A stretch of DNA of 64,000 bases, from contig NZ_JBLAVB010000011.1 of assembly GCF_047263945.1 (NCBI RefSeq), positions 85,079 to 149,078 of the forward strand, given 5' to 3'. Below, piece by piece: positions 17,388-26,472 of this stretch. Source of the stretch: Rhodospirillum sp047263945. GTDB taxonomy: Bacteria; Pseudomonadota; Alphaproteobacteria; Rhodospirillales; Rhodospirillaceae. The notes beneath the pieces are model-generated. The model saw nothing but the letters and a program-made list of their open reading frames with translations, was not told the DNA's origin and ran no database searches. The position numbers and the translations under genes were made by a program. Position 1 is the stretch's first letter. The number at the start of each line of letters is the position of its first letter.

Positions 17388-18284
17388 ATGTTCGCTCTGA
17401 TTTTCCCTGTCATCGCGCCGGTCCTTGTTGCTGCGGCCATTGGCTACACCTGGGCCCGAGCGGGTCGGCCGTTCGACACGGAGACAGTCACCAACCTTGT
17501 GCTGACCGTGGGAGTCCCCTTCCTGGTCGTGGATGTCCTGATGAACGCGGACATCTCGCCAGACGCCATGGGGGAGATGGCCGTGGCTGCGGTGATATCC
17601 TTGGTCGGTTCTGCGCTGGTGGGCTGGGTGGTCTTGAAAATGCTCGGCCAACCGATCCAGGCCTTCCTGCCAAGCATGATCTTCGGCAATACGGGGAACA
17701 TGGCCCTGCCCCTTTGCCTTTTCGCCTTTGGTGCGGATGGCTTGGCTTTGGCGATCGGCTATTTCACCATCGTGATTGTTGTGCAAGTCAGTGGCACAAC
17801 CCTGATTTCCTCCAACGAGCGGAACTGGCGCAGCATCGTTCAGAACCCCATGGCCTGGGCGGCGCTTCTAGCCCTGAGTCTGAAGTTCAGTGGCTTTACT
17901 CTCCCCTTGTGGATCGAGAATACGGTACACCTTCTGGGCGCTATGACTATCCCCATCATGCTGATCGCTCTGGGGGTTTCGCTGGCCCGATTGAAGGTCA
18001 CCAGTCTGGGCCACAGTCTGTTCCTGGGAGGATTGAAGATCGTCCTAGGCTTCGGCCTGGGATATGCAACGGTGCTCCTGCTGGATCTCCACGGAATCGC
18101 CCGAGGAGTGGTCCTGGTGCAATCAAGCATGCCAGCGGCGGTCTTCAACTATCTGTTCGCCGCAAAATTCAACCAACGGCCCGAGGAAGTGGCGGGCGTG
18201 GTGATCCTGTCGACTCTGGTCAGCTTTGTAACCCTCCCCCTGCTTCTCTGGGTGGCCATGGAAGGCACGGTGGTGGCGAACTAG
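17388..18284 (+). CDS. AEC-family (auxin efflux carrier-type) transporter
   Basis: 298 residues from ATG 17388; upstream codons in the same frame lack protein character. About ten membrane spans (IFPVIAPVLVAAAIGYTWAR; MIFGNTGNMALPLCLFAFG; SSMPAAVFNYLFAAKFN), with the NTGNMALPL and PAA-x-x-x-x-Y-x-x-A signatures of the AEC family. These are inner-membrane carriers of malate, malonate and similar acids. Divergent from nudC and followed by a family A element; substrate unknown. Confidence 0.88.
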   Translation: MFALIFPVIAPVLVAAAIGYTWARAGRPFDTETVTNLVLTVGVPFLVVDVLMNADISPDAMGEMAVAAVISLVGSALVGWVVLKMLGQPIQAFLPSMIFGNTGNMALPLCLFAFGADGLALAIGYFTIVIVVQVSGTTLISSNERNWRSIVQNPMAWAALLALSLKFSGFTLPLWIENTVHLLGAMTIPIMLIALGVSLARLKVTSLGHSLFLGGLKIVLGFGLGYATVLLLDLHGIARGVVLVQSSMPAAVFNYLFAAKFNQRPEEVAGVVILSTLVSFVTLPLLLWVAMEGTVVAN

Positions 18285-18299
18285 ATCAAGTTGTGGCCA

Positions 18300-18473
18300 T
18301 GGGACGCGACAGGGAGCGTTTCCCGTCACGGGGCTTTGCCCCGTCCCCCCCTCTTTGGCGAGACTGGGGCCGAAAGGCCCCAGTCCCCAGGCTAAAAAAA
18401 GGGGGTTTGGGGGCATTTGCCCCCAAATGGGCTTGGGCTATCGCCCAAAAAAGACAAGACACTGTCATATACG
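18300..18473 (+). repeat. Family A multi-hairpin element, copy 3
   Basis: Lies between the convergent AEC gene and ureG. Hairpins: CGGGGCTTTGCCCCG (18329-18343), TGGGGCCGAAAGGCCCCA (18365-18382), a TTTGGGGGC/GCCCCCAAA stem (18406-18427) and CTTGGGC/GCCCAA (18432-18448). Closing arms are GCGACAGGG (about 18305) and CACTGTCATATAC (about 18460-18472). It could serve as a bidirectional terminator. Confidence 0.88.
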
Positions 18474-18519
18474 GTGTCGGCACGACAGCACGACTTGGCG
18501 ATCACCTCGCAGGTTCGAT

Positions 18520-19149
18520 TTACTCAGACGTCTCCAATCCGCCCGCGTGTTTGATGAAGGCAATCACCTTGTCCAGGCCCGCGCCGGTCTTGAGGTTGGT
18601 CATCACATAGGGTCGATCACCGCGCATACGCTTGGTGTCCGCTTCCATCACCTCCAGGTTCGCCCCCACGAAGGGCGCCAGATCGGTCTTGTTGATGATC
18701 AGCAGGTCCGAGCGGGTGATCCCCGGCCCACCTTTGCGCGGGATCTTTTCCCCCGCCGCCACGTCGATGACATAAAGGGTGATATCGGCCAGCTCCGGGC
18801 TGAAGGTGGCCGCCAGATTGTCGCCGCCGCTTTCAACGAAGATCAACTCCAGGTTCGGGAATTTTTCGCGCATGCTGTCGATGGCCGCAAGGTTCATTGA
18901 GGCGTCCTCGCGGATGGCCGTATGGGGACAGCCGCCCGTCTCCACGCCCATGATCCGCTCGGCGGCCAAGGCGCCGGTCTCGGTGAGAATGCGCTGGTCT
19001 TCCTTGGTGTAGATGTCGTTGGTGATGGCCGCGAGATCATGAATCGGCGCCATTGCCCGACAGAGGTTTTCCAACAGGGCCGTCTTGCCCGAGCCCACGG
19101 GGCCTCCGACACCGACACGCAGGGGATTACTGGGGGAGACGTCACTCAT
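18520..19149 (-). CDS. ureG: Urease accessory GTPase UreG
   Basis: 209 residues. P-loop GPVGSGKTALLENLC near the N-terminus; nickel-relay and switch blocks GVETGGCPHTAIREDASMN, then LIFVESGGDNLAATFSPEL and the GTPase NKTDLAPFVGANLEVM. UreG delivers Ni2+ in a GTP-dependent complex with UreD/F/H. The ATG overlaps the ureF stop by four bases. Last gene of the urease operon. Confidence 0.97.
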   Translation of the reverse strand: MSDVSPSNPLRVGVGGPVGSGKTALLENLCRAMAPIHDLAAITNDIYTKEDQRILTETGALAAERIMGVETGGCPHTAIREDASMNLAAIDSMREKFPNLELIFVESGGDNLAATFSPELADITLYVIDVAAGEKIPRKGGPGITRSDLLIINKTDLAPFVGANLEVMEADTKRMRGDRPYVMTNLKTGAGLDKVIAFIKHAGGLETSE

Positions 19150-19859
19150 GATCGGAACAACCTTGTGTATTGGGTTTCATGGCGGATGCTCGTCCAGTCG
19201 ACCATGGGCGCCGCCGCGCCCAAGTCCTCCCAGGGGCGCTCCAGCGAGGCCCGCGCCGCCCGAGCCACCACCGGTCCGAGGGAAGCGAGCGCCCTCTGCC
19301 CGTCCGTCTGGCCCAGGGGCACCAGCCGCACGCCCGCAGAAATCAGGTTCGCCCCCATGGCGTGGAGAAAGGCGGACAAGACCGGTCCCACCGGAATCCC
19401 ATGGAGGGCCGAGGCCAGCCCCACCGCCACCGGATAGGGACAAGGCCGCCCCACCCCCTTAAGCGCGGCCCGCCAGCGCTCCAGCCCCGGCACCGGCCAG
19501 CAATCGCCAATGGCGCGCAGGAAGGCCTCGCCTTGCGCGGCGGATTCCTGCGCCATCTCGTGGGTGCCGCGAAGGGCGTCCCCCTCCTCGGCCACGAGCA
19601 GGAGGCGCTCCAGATCATCGGCGCGAACGGCGGTCATGGCCTCCCGCAGCAGGTCCGCATCCACCCGGCCCGCGCCCGCTTCCAGGATCCAGGAGACCCA
19701 GGCGGTCAGGCTCGCCCGGTCCGTGACCTGCCCCCCCTCCACCGCGTATTCCACGCCATGGCTCCAGGTGAAGGCGCCCACGGGAAAACTGGGCGAGAGC
19801 CAAGCCATCAGCCGGAACAGGCCATCCTCCGGGCAGGAAAAGGCGTCAGTGCGGGTCAT
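19146..19859 (-). CDS. ureF: Urease accessory protein UreF
   Basis: 237 residues from ATG 19859, chosen because it overlaps the ureE end by only 14 bp. All-helical UreF features: LMAWLSPSFPVGAFTWSHGV near the N-terminus, and MGANLISAGVRLVPLGQTDG and the C-terminal IRHETQYTRLFRS tail that contacts UreG. It gates nickel insertion during urease maturation. Confidence 0.95.
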   Translation of the reverse strand: MTRTDAFSCPEDGLFRLMAWLSPSFPVGAFTWSHGVEYAVEGGQVTDRASLTAWVSWILEAGAGRVDADLLREAMTAVRADDLERLLLVAEEGDALRGTHEMAQESAAQGEAFLRAIGDCWPVPGLERWRAALKGVGRPCPYPVAVGLASALHGIPVGPVLSAFLHAMGANLISAGVRLVPLGQTDGQRALASLGPVVARAARASLERPWEDLGAAAPMVDWTSIRHETQYTRLFRS

Positions 19860-20349
19860 GGGAATGCCCCAGGGACCCGTCATGGTCATGACCGTGCCCC
19901 TGGTGCCCGCCACCTTCGTAGGCACCGCCCTCGGGCTCGAAGGGGGCGGTCATCCGTCGAGTAATCCCGCCCAAGCCTTTCACCATGGCTTCGATCACAT
20001 GGTCTTCGGCGATGCGCAACGTCCCCCCGTCCCGCACCTGGACGGCAAGGTGGCGGTTGCCCAGGTGCCAGGCCATGCGGGCCAAGTGTTGCGGGTCCAG
20101 GCAATGGATATCGATCACCGGCTCCCGGGCGGCGATGACACGGAGAACCCCCGCCGCGTCACCGAGTTCCAACCCATCCCCATCCCGCAAGAGCACGGCG
20201 TTGGGCAGGTCGAGAAGGAAGTCCTCCCCGTCGTCATCTGTCATAAGCACCCGTCGCCGGTGACGGTCGGAAAAAGCGAGCGTCACCCGGCCCACCTCCG
20301 CTCCATCGGACCAAGATCCGGCGGCATGGTGGATGGTTGCCTTGCGCAT
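19846..20349 (-). CDS. ureE: Urease accessory nickel chaperone UreE
   Basis: 167 residues. N-terminal peptide-binding domain (VTLAFSDRHRRRVLMTDDDG; FLLDLPNAVLLRDGDGL) and central metal-binding domain with AWHLGNRHLAVQV. The C-terminus is His-rich (GHQGHGHDHDGSLGHSHDPH), a Ni2+-binding tail as in Klebsiella UreE. It lies 12 bp after ureC, which it serves by supplying nickel. Confidence 0.95.
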   Translation of the reverse strand: MRKATIHHAAGSWSDGAEVGRVTLAFSDRHRRRVLMTDDDGEDFLLDLPNAVLLRDGDGLELGDAAGVLRVIAAREPVIDIHCLDPQHLARMAWHLGNRHLAVQVRDGGTLRIAEDHVIEAMVKGLGGITRRMTAPFEPEGGAYEGGGHQGHGHDHDGSLGHSHDPH

Positions 20350-20361
20350 TGAACCGGTCCC

Positions 20362-22071
20362 CTAAAACAGGTGGTAGCGCTGGGCCATGGGCAGGACCTC
20401 GGCGGGCTCGCAGGTGAGGAGTTCCCCATCGGCGCGCACCTCGTAGGTCTCCGGGTCCACCGCGATCTCCGGCGTGGCACTGTTCAGCACCATGTCAGCC
20501 TTGCCCACGGTCCGGCAGCCCTTCACCGGCAACAGCGTGCGGGCCAAGCCGAGGCTATTGCCAACACCGGCTTCCAGCGCCGCCTGGGACACGAAGGTCA
20601 CCGAACTGGCGGTGAGCGACTTGCCGAACGCGCCAAACATGGGCCGGTAGTGGACCGGCTGGGGCGTGGGGATGGAGGCGTTGGGATCGCCCATGGCCGC
20701 AGCGGCGATGGTCCCGCATTTCAGCACCATGTCCGGCTTGACCCCGAAGAAGGCGGGCTTCCACAGGACCAAATCGGCCAGCTTCCCCACCTCGACGGAA
20801 CCCACATGGGCAGAGATCCCATGGGTGATGGCCGGGTTGATGGTGTATTTGGCGATATAGCGCCGGACCCGCAGGTTGTCGTTGTCCCCCGTCTCTCCGG
20901 GCAGGCGGCCGCGCTGGACCTTCATCTTATGGGCCGTCTGCCAAGTGCGGATGACCACCTCGCCCACCCGGCCCATCGCTTGGCTGTCCGAGGAAATCAT
21001 GGAGAAGGCGCCCATATCGTGGAGGATATCTTCCGCCGCGATGGTCTCCCGCCGGATGCGGCTTTCGGCGAAGGCCACGTCTTCCGGAATGCGCGGGTCC
21101 AGGTGGTGGCAGACCATGAGCATGTCCAGGTGCTCGTCCAGCGTATTCACCGTGAAGGGCCGCGTCGGGTTGGTGGAACTGGGCAGGACATTGGCGACAC
21201 CGGCCAGCTTGATGATATCCGGCGCATGGCCCCCGCCCGCCCCCTCGGTATGGAAGGCGTGGATGGTCCGTCCCTTGAAGGCGGCAACCGTGTTCTCGAC
21301 GAAACCGCTTTCGTTGAGCGTGTCGGTGTGGATCGCCACCTGAACGTCCCACTGATCGGCCACGGTCAGGCAGGCGTCAATCGCGCTGGGGGTCGTGCCC
21401 CAATCCTCATGCAGTTTCAGGCCGATGGCGCCCGCGCTCACCTGTTCTTCCAGGGCCTGGGGCAGGCTGGCGTTGCCCTTGCCGAAGAAGCCCAGGTTCA
21501 TGGGCAGCCCCTCTGCCGCCTGCAGCATACGCGCCAGATGCCAGGGGCCGGGGGTGCAGGTGGTGGCGTTGGTGCCCTCCGCCGGCCCCGTGCCGCCACC
21601 CAGCATGGTGGTAACTCCGGAATAAAGGGCGTCGTTCACCTGCTGGGGGCAAATCCAATGGATATGGGCGTCAATGCCGCCTGCGGTGAGAATCCGGCCC
21701 TCGCCCGCGATGACCTCGGTCCCAGGACCAATGATGATGTCCACATTGGGCTGAACGTCGGGATTCCCCGCCTTGCCGATGGCGGCGATCCGGCCATCCC
21801 TCAAACCCACATCGGCCTTCACAATACCCCAGTGGTCGACGATCAGGGCGTTGGTGATGACCGTGTCCACGGCCCCTTGGGCGCGGGAGTATTGGGACTG
21901 GCCCATGCCGTCCCGGATCACCTTGCCGCCGCCGAACTTCACCTCCTCGCCATAGGTGGTGAAGTCCTTCTCCACTTCGATAATCAGGTCGGTATCGGCC
22001 AGACGCAGGCGGTCGCCGGTGGTCGGGCCGAACATGGCGGCATAGGCGCCGCGCTCGATTTCGAATGCCAT
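20362..22071 (-). CDS. ureC: Urease alpha subunit (catalytic)
   Basis: 569 residues, standard length. All active-site residues are visible: nickel ligands His136 and His138 (DAHIHW), carbamylated Lys219 (GLKLHEDWG), His248 (AIHTD), His274 (AFHTEGAGGGHAP) and Asp362, plus the flap Cys321-His322 (MVCHHLDPRIPEDVAF). It hydrolyses urea to ammonia and carbamate in the cytoplasm as part of (UreABC)3. Five bp separate it from ureB. Nothing suggests loss of function. Confidence 0.98.
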   Translation of the reverse strand: MAFEIERGAYAAMFGPTTGDRLRLADTDLIIEVEKDFTTYGEEVKFGGGKVIRDGMGQSQYSRAQGAVDTVITNALIVDHWGIVKADVGLRDGRIAAIGKAGNPDVQPNVDIIIGPGTEVIAGEGRILTAGGIDAHIHWICPQQVNDALYSGVTTMLGGGTGPAEGTNATTCTPGPWHLARMLQAAEGLPMNLGFFGKGNASLPQALEEQVSAGAIGLKLHEDWGTTPSAIDACLTVADQWDVQVAIHTDTLNESGFVENTVAAFKGRTIHAFHTEGAGGGHAPDIIKLAGVANVLPSSTNPTRPFTVNTLDEHLDMLMVCHHLDPRIPEDVAFAESRIRRETIAAEDILHDMGAFSMISSDSQAMGRVGEVVIRTWQTAHKMKVQRGRLPGETGDNDNLRVRRYIAKYTINPAITHGISAHVGSVEVGKLADLVLWKPAFFGVKPDMVLKCGTIAAAAMGDPNASIPTPQPVHYRPMFGAFGKSLTASSVTFVSQAALEAGVGNSLGLARTLLPVKGCRTVGKADMVLNSATPEIAVDPETYEVRADGELLTCEPAEVLPMAQRYHLF

Positions 22072-22076
22072 GTCCC

Positions 22077-22388
22077 TTAACCCTCCAACTGACCGGCGAT
22101 CTTGCCGTTGAACCCATGCACCACCCGGGCGCCCACATAGGCCACCAGAGTGACCTCCCGGGTCTGGCCCGGCTCGAAGCGCACCGCCGTGCCTGCGGGA
22201 ATATCCAGGCGATAACCGCGCGCGGCATCCCGATCAAAGGACAGGGCCGGATTGGTCTCGGCGAAATGGTAGTGGCTGCCCACCTGCACCGGGCGATCAC
22301 CCGTATTGGCCACGGACAGGGTGATAAAATCGCGCCCCTCGTTCAGGATCAGGGTGCCCTCAGCGGGGAAAAGTTCTCCGGGAATCAT
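22077..22388 (-). CDS. ureB: Urease beta subunit
   Basis: 103 residues. Family blocks MIPGELFPAEGTLILNEGRD at the start, then NTGDRPVQVGSHYHFAETNP and GYRLDIPAGTAVRFEPGQ. A separate ureB of this size is typical of proteobacteria. Thirteen bp after ureA and 5 bp before ureC. Confidence 0.97.
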   Translation of the reverse strand: MIPGELFPAEGTLILNEGRDFITLSVANTGDRPVQVGSHYHFAETNPALSFDRDAARGYRLDIPAGTAVRFEPGQTREVTLVAYVGARVVHGFNGKIAGQLEG

Positions 22389-22401
22389 GGAATGGGCTCC
22401 C

Positions 22402-22704
22402 TTAGCGAATGGGCTGATGGACGGTCACCAGCTTGGTGCCATCGGGGAAGGTGGCTTCCACCTGGATCTCGTGGATCATTTCGGCGATGCCATCCATGAC
22501 CTGATCGCGGGTGATGACCTCGGCTCCGGCCTTCATCAACTCGGAGACGGAGCGCCCATCCCGGGCCCCTTCGACGACGAAATCGCTGATCAGGGCGATG
22601 GCTTCGGGGTGGTTGAGCTTCACTCCCCGCTCCAGCCGTCGGCGCGCCACCATGGCGGCCATGGCCACCAGCAGCTTGTCCTTCTCCCGCGGCGTCAAAT
22701 GCAT
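22402..22704 (-). CDS. ureA: Urease gamma subunit
   Basis: 100 residues. MHLTPREKDKLLVAMAAMVA, RRRLERGVKLNHPEAIALIS and the C-terminal FPDGTKLVTVHQPIR are diagnostic for UreA. First structural gene of the urease subunits; 245 bp separate it from ureD, a gap that contains a REP-like palindrome. Confidence 0.97.
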   Translation of the reverse strand: MHLTPREKDKLLVAMAAMVARRRLERGVKLNHPEAIALISDFVVEGARDGRSVSELMKAGAEVITRDQVMDGIAEMIHEIQVEATFPDGTKLVTVHQPIR

Positions 22705-22827
22705 TGCGTTCTCTCCCTAGCCATCGAACTGCAAAACCAACGTCTATTTTGTCGTCATCCCCGTGCAGGCGCTAAGGAATTCACGTTTCCCTGCCCCGCT
22801 CCGAAGTTAAATGATACGTTGCTTTCA

Positions 22828-22859
22828 TTCGTCATTCCCGCGTTCGCGGGAATGACGAA
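22828..22859. repeat. REP-like palindrome between ureD and ureA
   Basis: Fifteen-bp perfect arms (TTCGTCATTCCCGCG at 22828-22842; complement at 22845-22859) with a two-base centre. The same GTCATTCCCGC core recurs near 41131, 41227 and 48259 and, degenerate, near 22748. It interrupts the urea operon and could act as an mRNA stabiliser or terminator. The rest of the 22705-22948 gap shows nothing else. Confidence 0.8.
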
Positions 22860-22948
22860 GTAAAAAAGCGAAACACAAAGTAAAGAAACATGAGCGCCTT
22901 AGCGCGCACCCGAGAATGGCGAACCAGAGTGTATACCATCAATCGAAC

Positions 22949-23851
22949 CTAAACATGCCAAGGCCGGGGGAGCACGGGCGCGTAGCTCCCCAAAGCCTGC
23001 CGTGAATATCCCCAAATGTCGGCGAAAGCAGCGCGAAGCGCCAGCCCATCCTCCGACAAAAACCGCGTAATCAACAGCCCCCCGACCTCCGTTGCTCCGG
23101 CGCGGACCTGGGGAGAGGCGGCCAACCGCTCCCGGATCTCCTCCATCAGAGCGAGCGCAGCACCGTCCGGCGCATGGGCCACCAGGGTGGCAAGCGCCAC
23201 CGCCCCGCCGAAGCCTGCGGGATGGGCGATGGCCTCGGCCAGGTCCCCCTCCAGGTGGAGCGCATCGGCCCAGACGAGCCGCCCACCAACCCGGACCCGC
23301 CAGGCGTCATGAATCAGCCCTTCGGTCAACTGCTCCCCATGGGCGGTCCGTCCCAGGACCAACATCTCCCCAGCCAGGACGGTGGCACCGGGGTTCAGAT
23401 CCAAGCGCGTGACCCGACGAAGCCGCGCCCGATTGTGCACAATCATCTCCTGAGGCAGCCATTCCAGCCAGGATCCCTCACCGGCGGACAGGGAGACATC
23501 CAGCCGCACATCGGGACCCTTGGAGCGGTAGAGTTTTTCCGCCGCCTGAGCCATGACCAGGACGCGGGCGCCGGGATCGACGGTCACGGCGACGGACATG
23601 CGATCCCCGCCAACCAACCCGCCCGCCGTATTGGTCAGGCAGGCGGTCAGGGGTTCGGCCTTGGACACGGTGGGAAACAGACAGCGCAACGGCGCGGCCT
23701 GATCCAGCTCGGCCAGACGCGTTACACCACCCGTGCGCCCCTCGGCAGCGCGCAGCCGCAGACCAATCCGCCCGTCACGCAAGCCGCCCCCAGGGGACGC
23801 CATTCCGCGCCCCGAAACGCCAGCCTCAGACGGTGAGGTGCCGTCGTACAT
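22949..23851 (-). CDS. ureD: Urease accessory protein UreD
   Basis: 300 residues from ATG 23851, which overlaps the urtE end by 26 bp; ATG 23803 is an alternative. Family blocks: PLTACLTNTAGGLVGGDRMS, LVMAQAAEKLYRSKGPDVRL, WLEWLPQEMIVHNRARLRR. UreD (UreH) docks on apo-urease and provides the nickel tunnel for UreF/UreG. Its coupling to urtE joins the transporter and urease genes into one transcription unit. Confidence 0.94.
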   Translation of the reverse strand: MYDGTSPSEAGVSGRGMASPGGGLRDGRIGLRLRAAEGRTGGVTRLAELDQAAPLRCLFPTVSKAEPLTACLTNTAGGLVGGDRMSVAVTVDPGARVLVMAQAAEKLYRSKGPDVRLDVSLSAGEGSWLEWLPQEMIVHNRARLRRVTRLDLNPGATVLAGEMLVLGRTAHGEQLTEGLIHDAWRVRVGGRLVWADALHLEGDLAEAIAHPAGFGGAVALATLVAHAPDGAALALMEEIRERLAASPQVRAGATEVGGLLITRFLSEDGLALRAAFADIWGYSRQALGSYAPVLPRPWHV

Positions 23852-24521
23852 CCGCCTCCTCCATGGTCGCCCCCTCGCCGGAGAGCACCACTTCGCCCCG
23901 ATCCATGACCACATAATCGTCGGCCAGATCGCGGGCGAACTCGAAATACTGCTCGACCAGCACGATGGCCATGGTTCCCTTATTGCGCAAGTAGGTAATG
24001 GCCCGGCCGATATCCTTGATGATCGACGGCTGGATCCCCTCGGTCGGTTCGTCGAGCACCAACAGGCTGGGCCGCGTGACCATGGCCCGCCCAATGGCGA
24101 GCTGTTGCTGCTGTCCGCCGGACAGGTCTCCGCCCCGGCGATGCATCATGGTCTTGAGCACGGGGAACAGGGCGAAAACCTCCTCGGGCACGATGCGATC
24201 CTTGCGAGCCAGGGGGGCGTAGCCGGTTTCCAGATTTTCCTTCACGGTGAGCAGGGGAAAGATCTCCCGCCCCTGGGGCACGGTGGCGATGCCCCTGCGC
24301 GCCCGGTCGTGGGGCTTCAGGCGGGAGATATCCTCGCCATTCCACAGAATCTTGCCCTTACTGATGGGGTGTTGGCCGGTGACAGCGCGCAACAGGCTGG
24401 TCTTGCCCACGCCGTTGCGCCCAAGAACACAGGTGACCCGCCCGACCTGGGCGGTGACGGAGACCTCCTTGAGCGCCTTGGCCGCGCCGTAATGCAGGTC
24501 GATGCCTTCCACGGATAGCAT
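23826..24521 (-). CDS. urtE: Urea ABC transporter ATP-binding protein UrtE
   Basis: 231 residues from ATG 24521. LivF-type ATPase: Walker A GRNGVGKTSLLRAVTG, signature LSGGQQQQLAIGRAMV, Walker B LLVLDEPTEGIQPSII and the switch His replaced by Gln in LVEQYFEF, as is normal for LivF/UrtE. Five bp separate it from urtD; its 3' end overlaps ureD. Confidence 0.95.
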   Translation of the reverse strand: MLSVEGIDLHYGAAKALKEVSVTAQVGRVTCVLGRNGVGKTSLLRAVTGQHPISKGKILWNGEDISRLKPHDRARRGIATVPQGREIFPLLTVKENLETGYAPLARKDRIVPEEVFALFPVLKTMMHRRGGDLSGGQQQQLAIGRAMVTRPSLLVLDEPTEGIQPSIIKDIGRAITYLRNKGTMAIVLVEQYFEFARDLADDYVVMDRGEVVLSGEGATMEEADVRRHLTV

Positions 24522-24526
24522 GCGCC

Positions 24527-25276
24527 TTATCTCCCCAGGTAGACTTCGATGACGCGTTGATCGGCGCTGACATGGTCCAGCGAGCCCTCGGCCAGGACCG
24601 AGCCCTCGTGCAGCACCGTGACCTTCACGCCCAGGTCGCGGACGAAGGTCATGTCGTGCTCGACGACGACCACCGAATGTTCGCCGGTGATCTCCTTCAA
24701 CAGCTTGGCGGTCTCTGCGGTTTCGTCGTCCGTCATGCCCGCAGCCGGTTCGTCGACCAGCAGGACTTTCGGGTTCTGGGCCAGAAGCATACCGATTTCC
24801 AGCCATTGCTTTTGTCCATGGGACAGGCCCCCGGCGTCGGTCTGGGCCAAATCCCCCAGGCGGATGATCCCCAGGATCTCGTCAATGCGCTTCCGTCCCT
24901 TGGCCGTCAACCCGCCAAAGAGGGTGCGGAACACCCCCCGGTCCCCCGCCAGGGCCAACATCAGGTTGTCGAAGACGGTATGCATCTCGAACACCGTCGG
25001 CTTCTGGAATTTACGACCGATGCCCAATTGGGCGATGGCCGCCTCGTCCATGGTCCGCAGGTCCGTGGTGCCGTTAAAATACACCTCGCCCGTATCGCAC
25101 CGGGTCTTGCCGGTGATCACGTCCATCATCGTGGTTTTGCCCGCCCCATTGGGGCCGATGATGGCGCGCATCTCGCCGGGCTTGATCACCAGGGAGAGGT
25201 TGTTGAGCGCCCGGAAGCCGTCGAAGGTGACCGACACGCCGGAGACATAGAGGATCGAGGTCGCTTTTTCTTCCAT
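24527..25276 (-). CDS. urtD: Urea ABC transporter ATP-binding protein UrtD
   Basis: 249 residues from the ATG (MEEKATSILYVSG); an in-frame GTG lies three codons upstream, but the GGGAG at the urtC stop is spaced for the ATG. LivG-type ATPase: IIGPNGAGKTTMMDVITGKT, the long LivG insert around residue 90, LSHGQKQWLEIGMLLAQNPK and VLLVDEPAAGMTDDETAET. It pairs with UrtE to energise UrtBC. Confidence 0.95.
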   Translation of the reverse strand: MEEKATSILYVSGVSVTFDGFRALNNLSLVIKPGEMRAIIGPNGAGKTTMMDVITGKTRCDTGEVYFNGTTDLRTMDEAAIAQLGIGRKFQKPTVFEMHTVFDNLMLALAGDRGVFRTLFGGLTAKGRKRIDEILGIIRLGDLAQTDAGGLSHGQKQWLEIGMLLAQNPKVLLVDEPAAGMTDDETAETAKLLKEITGEHSVVVVEHDMTFVRDLGVKVTVLHEGSVLAEGSLDHVSADQRVIEVYLGR

Positions 25277-25281
25277 GGTCC

Positions 25282-26472
25282 TCACTCCCCGACCGAGACA
25301 TTGGCGGGCTTGACATCGCCGTCATCCGAAGGCGACGGGCTGTCTTCCGCTTTGTCGGCCTCCGCTTTGTCAGATCCCGTCTTCTTGCCCGCGAACCGGG
25401 GCGCAAAGGTGCCGATGATCCCCTTGGGCAGGAACAGGGTCACGGCGATGAACAGCCCCCCCAGAGCAAACAGCCAGACATCGGGCAGGGCCGCCGTAAA
25501 ATAGGTCTTGGCTCCGTTTACCAGCAGCGCCCCCAAGATCGCTCCGACCAGGGTCCCCCGACCGCCGACGGCAACCCAGATCACCGCCTCGATGCTATTG
25601 GCCGGTGCGAACTCGCCGGGGTTGATGATGCCCACCTGAGGCACATAGAGCGCCCCGGCGACCCCGGCCATGCAAGCCGAAAGGGTCCAGACGAACAGCT
25701 TGAAGCGCTCCACCCGGTAGCCCAGGAAACGGATCCGGCTTTCGGCGTCGCGGACGGCGATCAGAACCTTCCCCAGACGCGAGCCGACCACCGCCCGGCA
25801 AATGACATAGCCGAGCGCCACGGCCACCGCGCTGGCCATGAACAGGGCCGCCCGGGTGCCATCGGCCTGGATGTCGAAGCCCAGGATTTCCTTGAAGTCG
25901 GTCAGGCCGTTGTTGCCGCCGAAGCCCATGTCGTTGCGGAAGAAGGCAAGCAACAGGGCGTAAGTCAGGGCCTGGGTGATAATCGACAGATAGACACCAG
26001 TGACCCGGGAGCGGAAGGCAAACCAGCCGAAGACGAAAGCCAGAACCCCCGGCGCCACCAGCACCATCAGGAAGGCAAAGGGCGCAAAGTCGAAGCCCAT
26101 CCAGTACCAGGGCAGCTCGGTCCAATTGAGGAAGACCATGAAGTCCGGCAGCAGGGGATTGGCATAGACACCCCGATCGCCAATCATACGCATCAGGTAC
26201 ATGCCCATGGCGTACCCACCGAGCGCGAAGAACGCCCCATGACCCAGGCTGAGGATTCCGCAGTACCCCCAGACCAAGTCCACCGACAGGGCGAGCAAGG
26301 CATAGCACAGGTACTTGCCGAGCAGTGCGATGGCATAGGTCGGCACATGCAGGGCGGACCCCTCCGGGAAGCCCAGGTTCAAGAGGACGATCAGCAGGGG
26401 TAGACCAAGCAGAAGCGCGAGCACGATCCAGGCCCGCCCCCCCAGACCGTTGAGAAGCAATCTGGTTATCAT
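25282..26472 (-). CDS. urtC: Urea ABC transporter permease UrtC
   Basis: 396 residues with about nine to ten membrane spans (LLLGLPLLIVLLNLG; SVDLVWGYCGILSLGHGAFF; WVAVGGRGTLVGAILGALLV). LivM-type permease with the long UrtC-specific loop between residues 95 and 140. A charged cytoplasmic tail (KKTGSDKAEADKAEDSPSPS) is unusual but harmless. The ATG overlaps the urtB stop by four bases. Confidence 0.95.
   Translation of the reverse strand: MITRLLLNGLGGRAWIVLALLLGLPLLIVLLNLGFPEGSALHVPTYAIALLGKYLCYALLALSVDLVWGYCGILSLGHGAFFALGGYAMGMYLMRMIGDRGVYANPLLPDFMVFLNWTELPWYWMGFDFAPFAFLMVLVAPGVLAFVFGWFAFRSRVTGVYLSIITQALTYALLLAFFRNDMGFGGNNGLTDFKEILGFDIQADGTRAALFMASAVAVALGYVICRAVVGSRLGKVLIAVRDAESRIRFLGYRVERFKLFVWTLSACMAGVAGALYVPQVGIINPGEFAPANSIEAVIWVAVGGRGTLVGAILGALLVNGAKTYFTAALPDVWLFALGGLFIAVTLFLPKGIIGTFAPRFAGKKTGSDKAEADKAEDSPSPSDDGDVKPANVSVGE

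Noticed and set aside
20371..22080. 569-aa open frame on the + strand across ureC
   Set aside because: Exact antisense of ureC.
22949..24094. 381-aa UreD with an 81-residue leader
   Set aside because: The leader overlaps urtE out of frame and is Arg/Ser/Trp-rich noise; ATG 23851 gives the normal UreD length.
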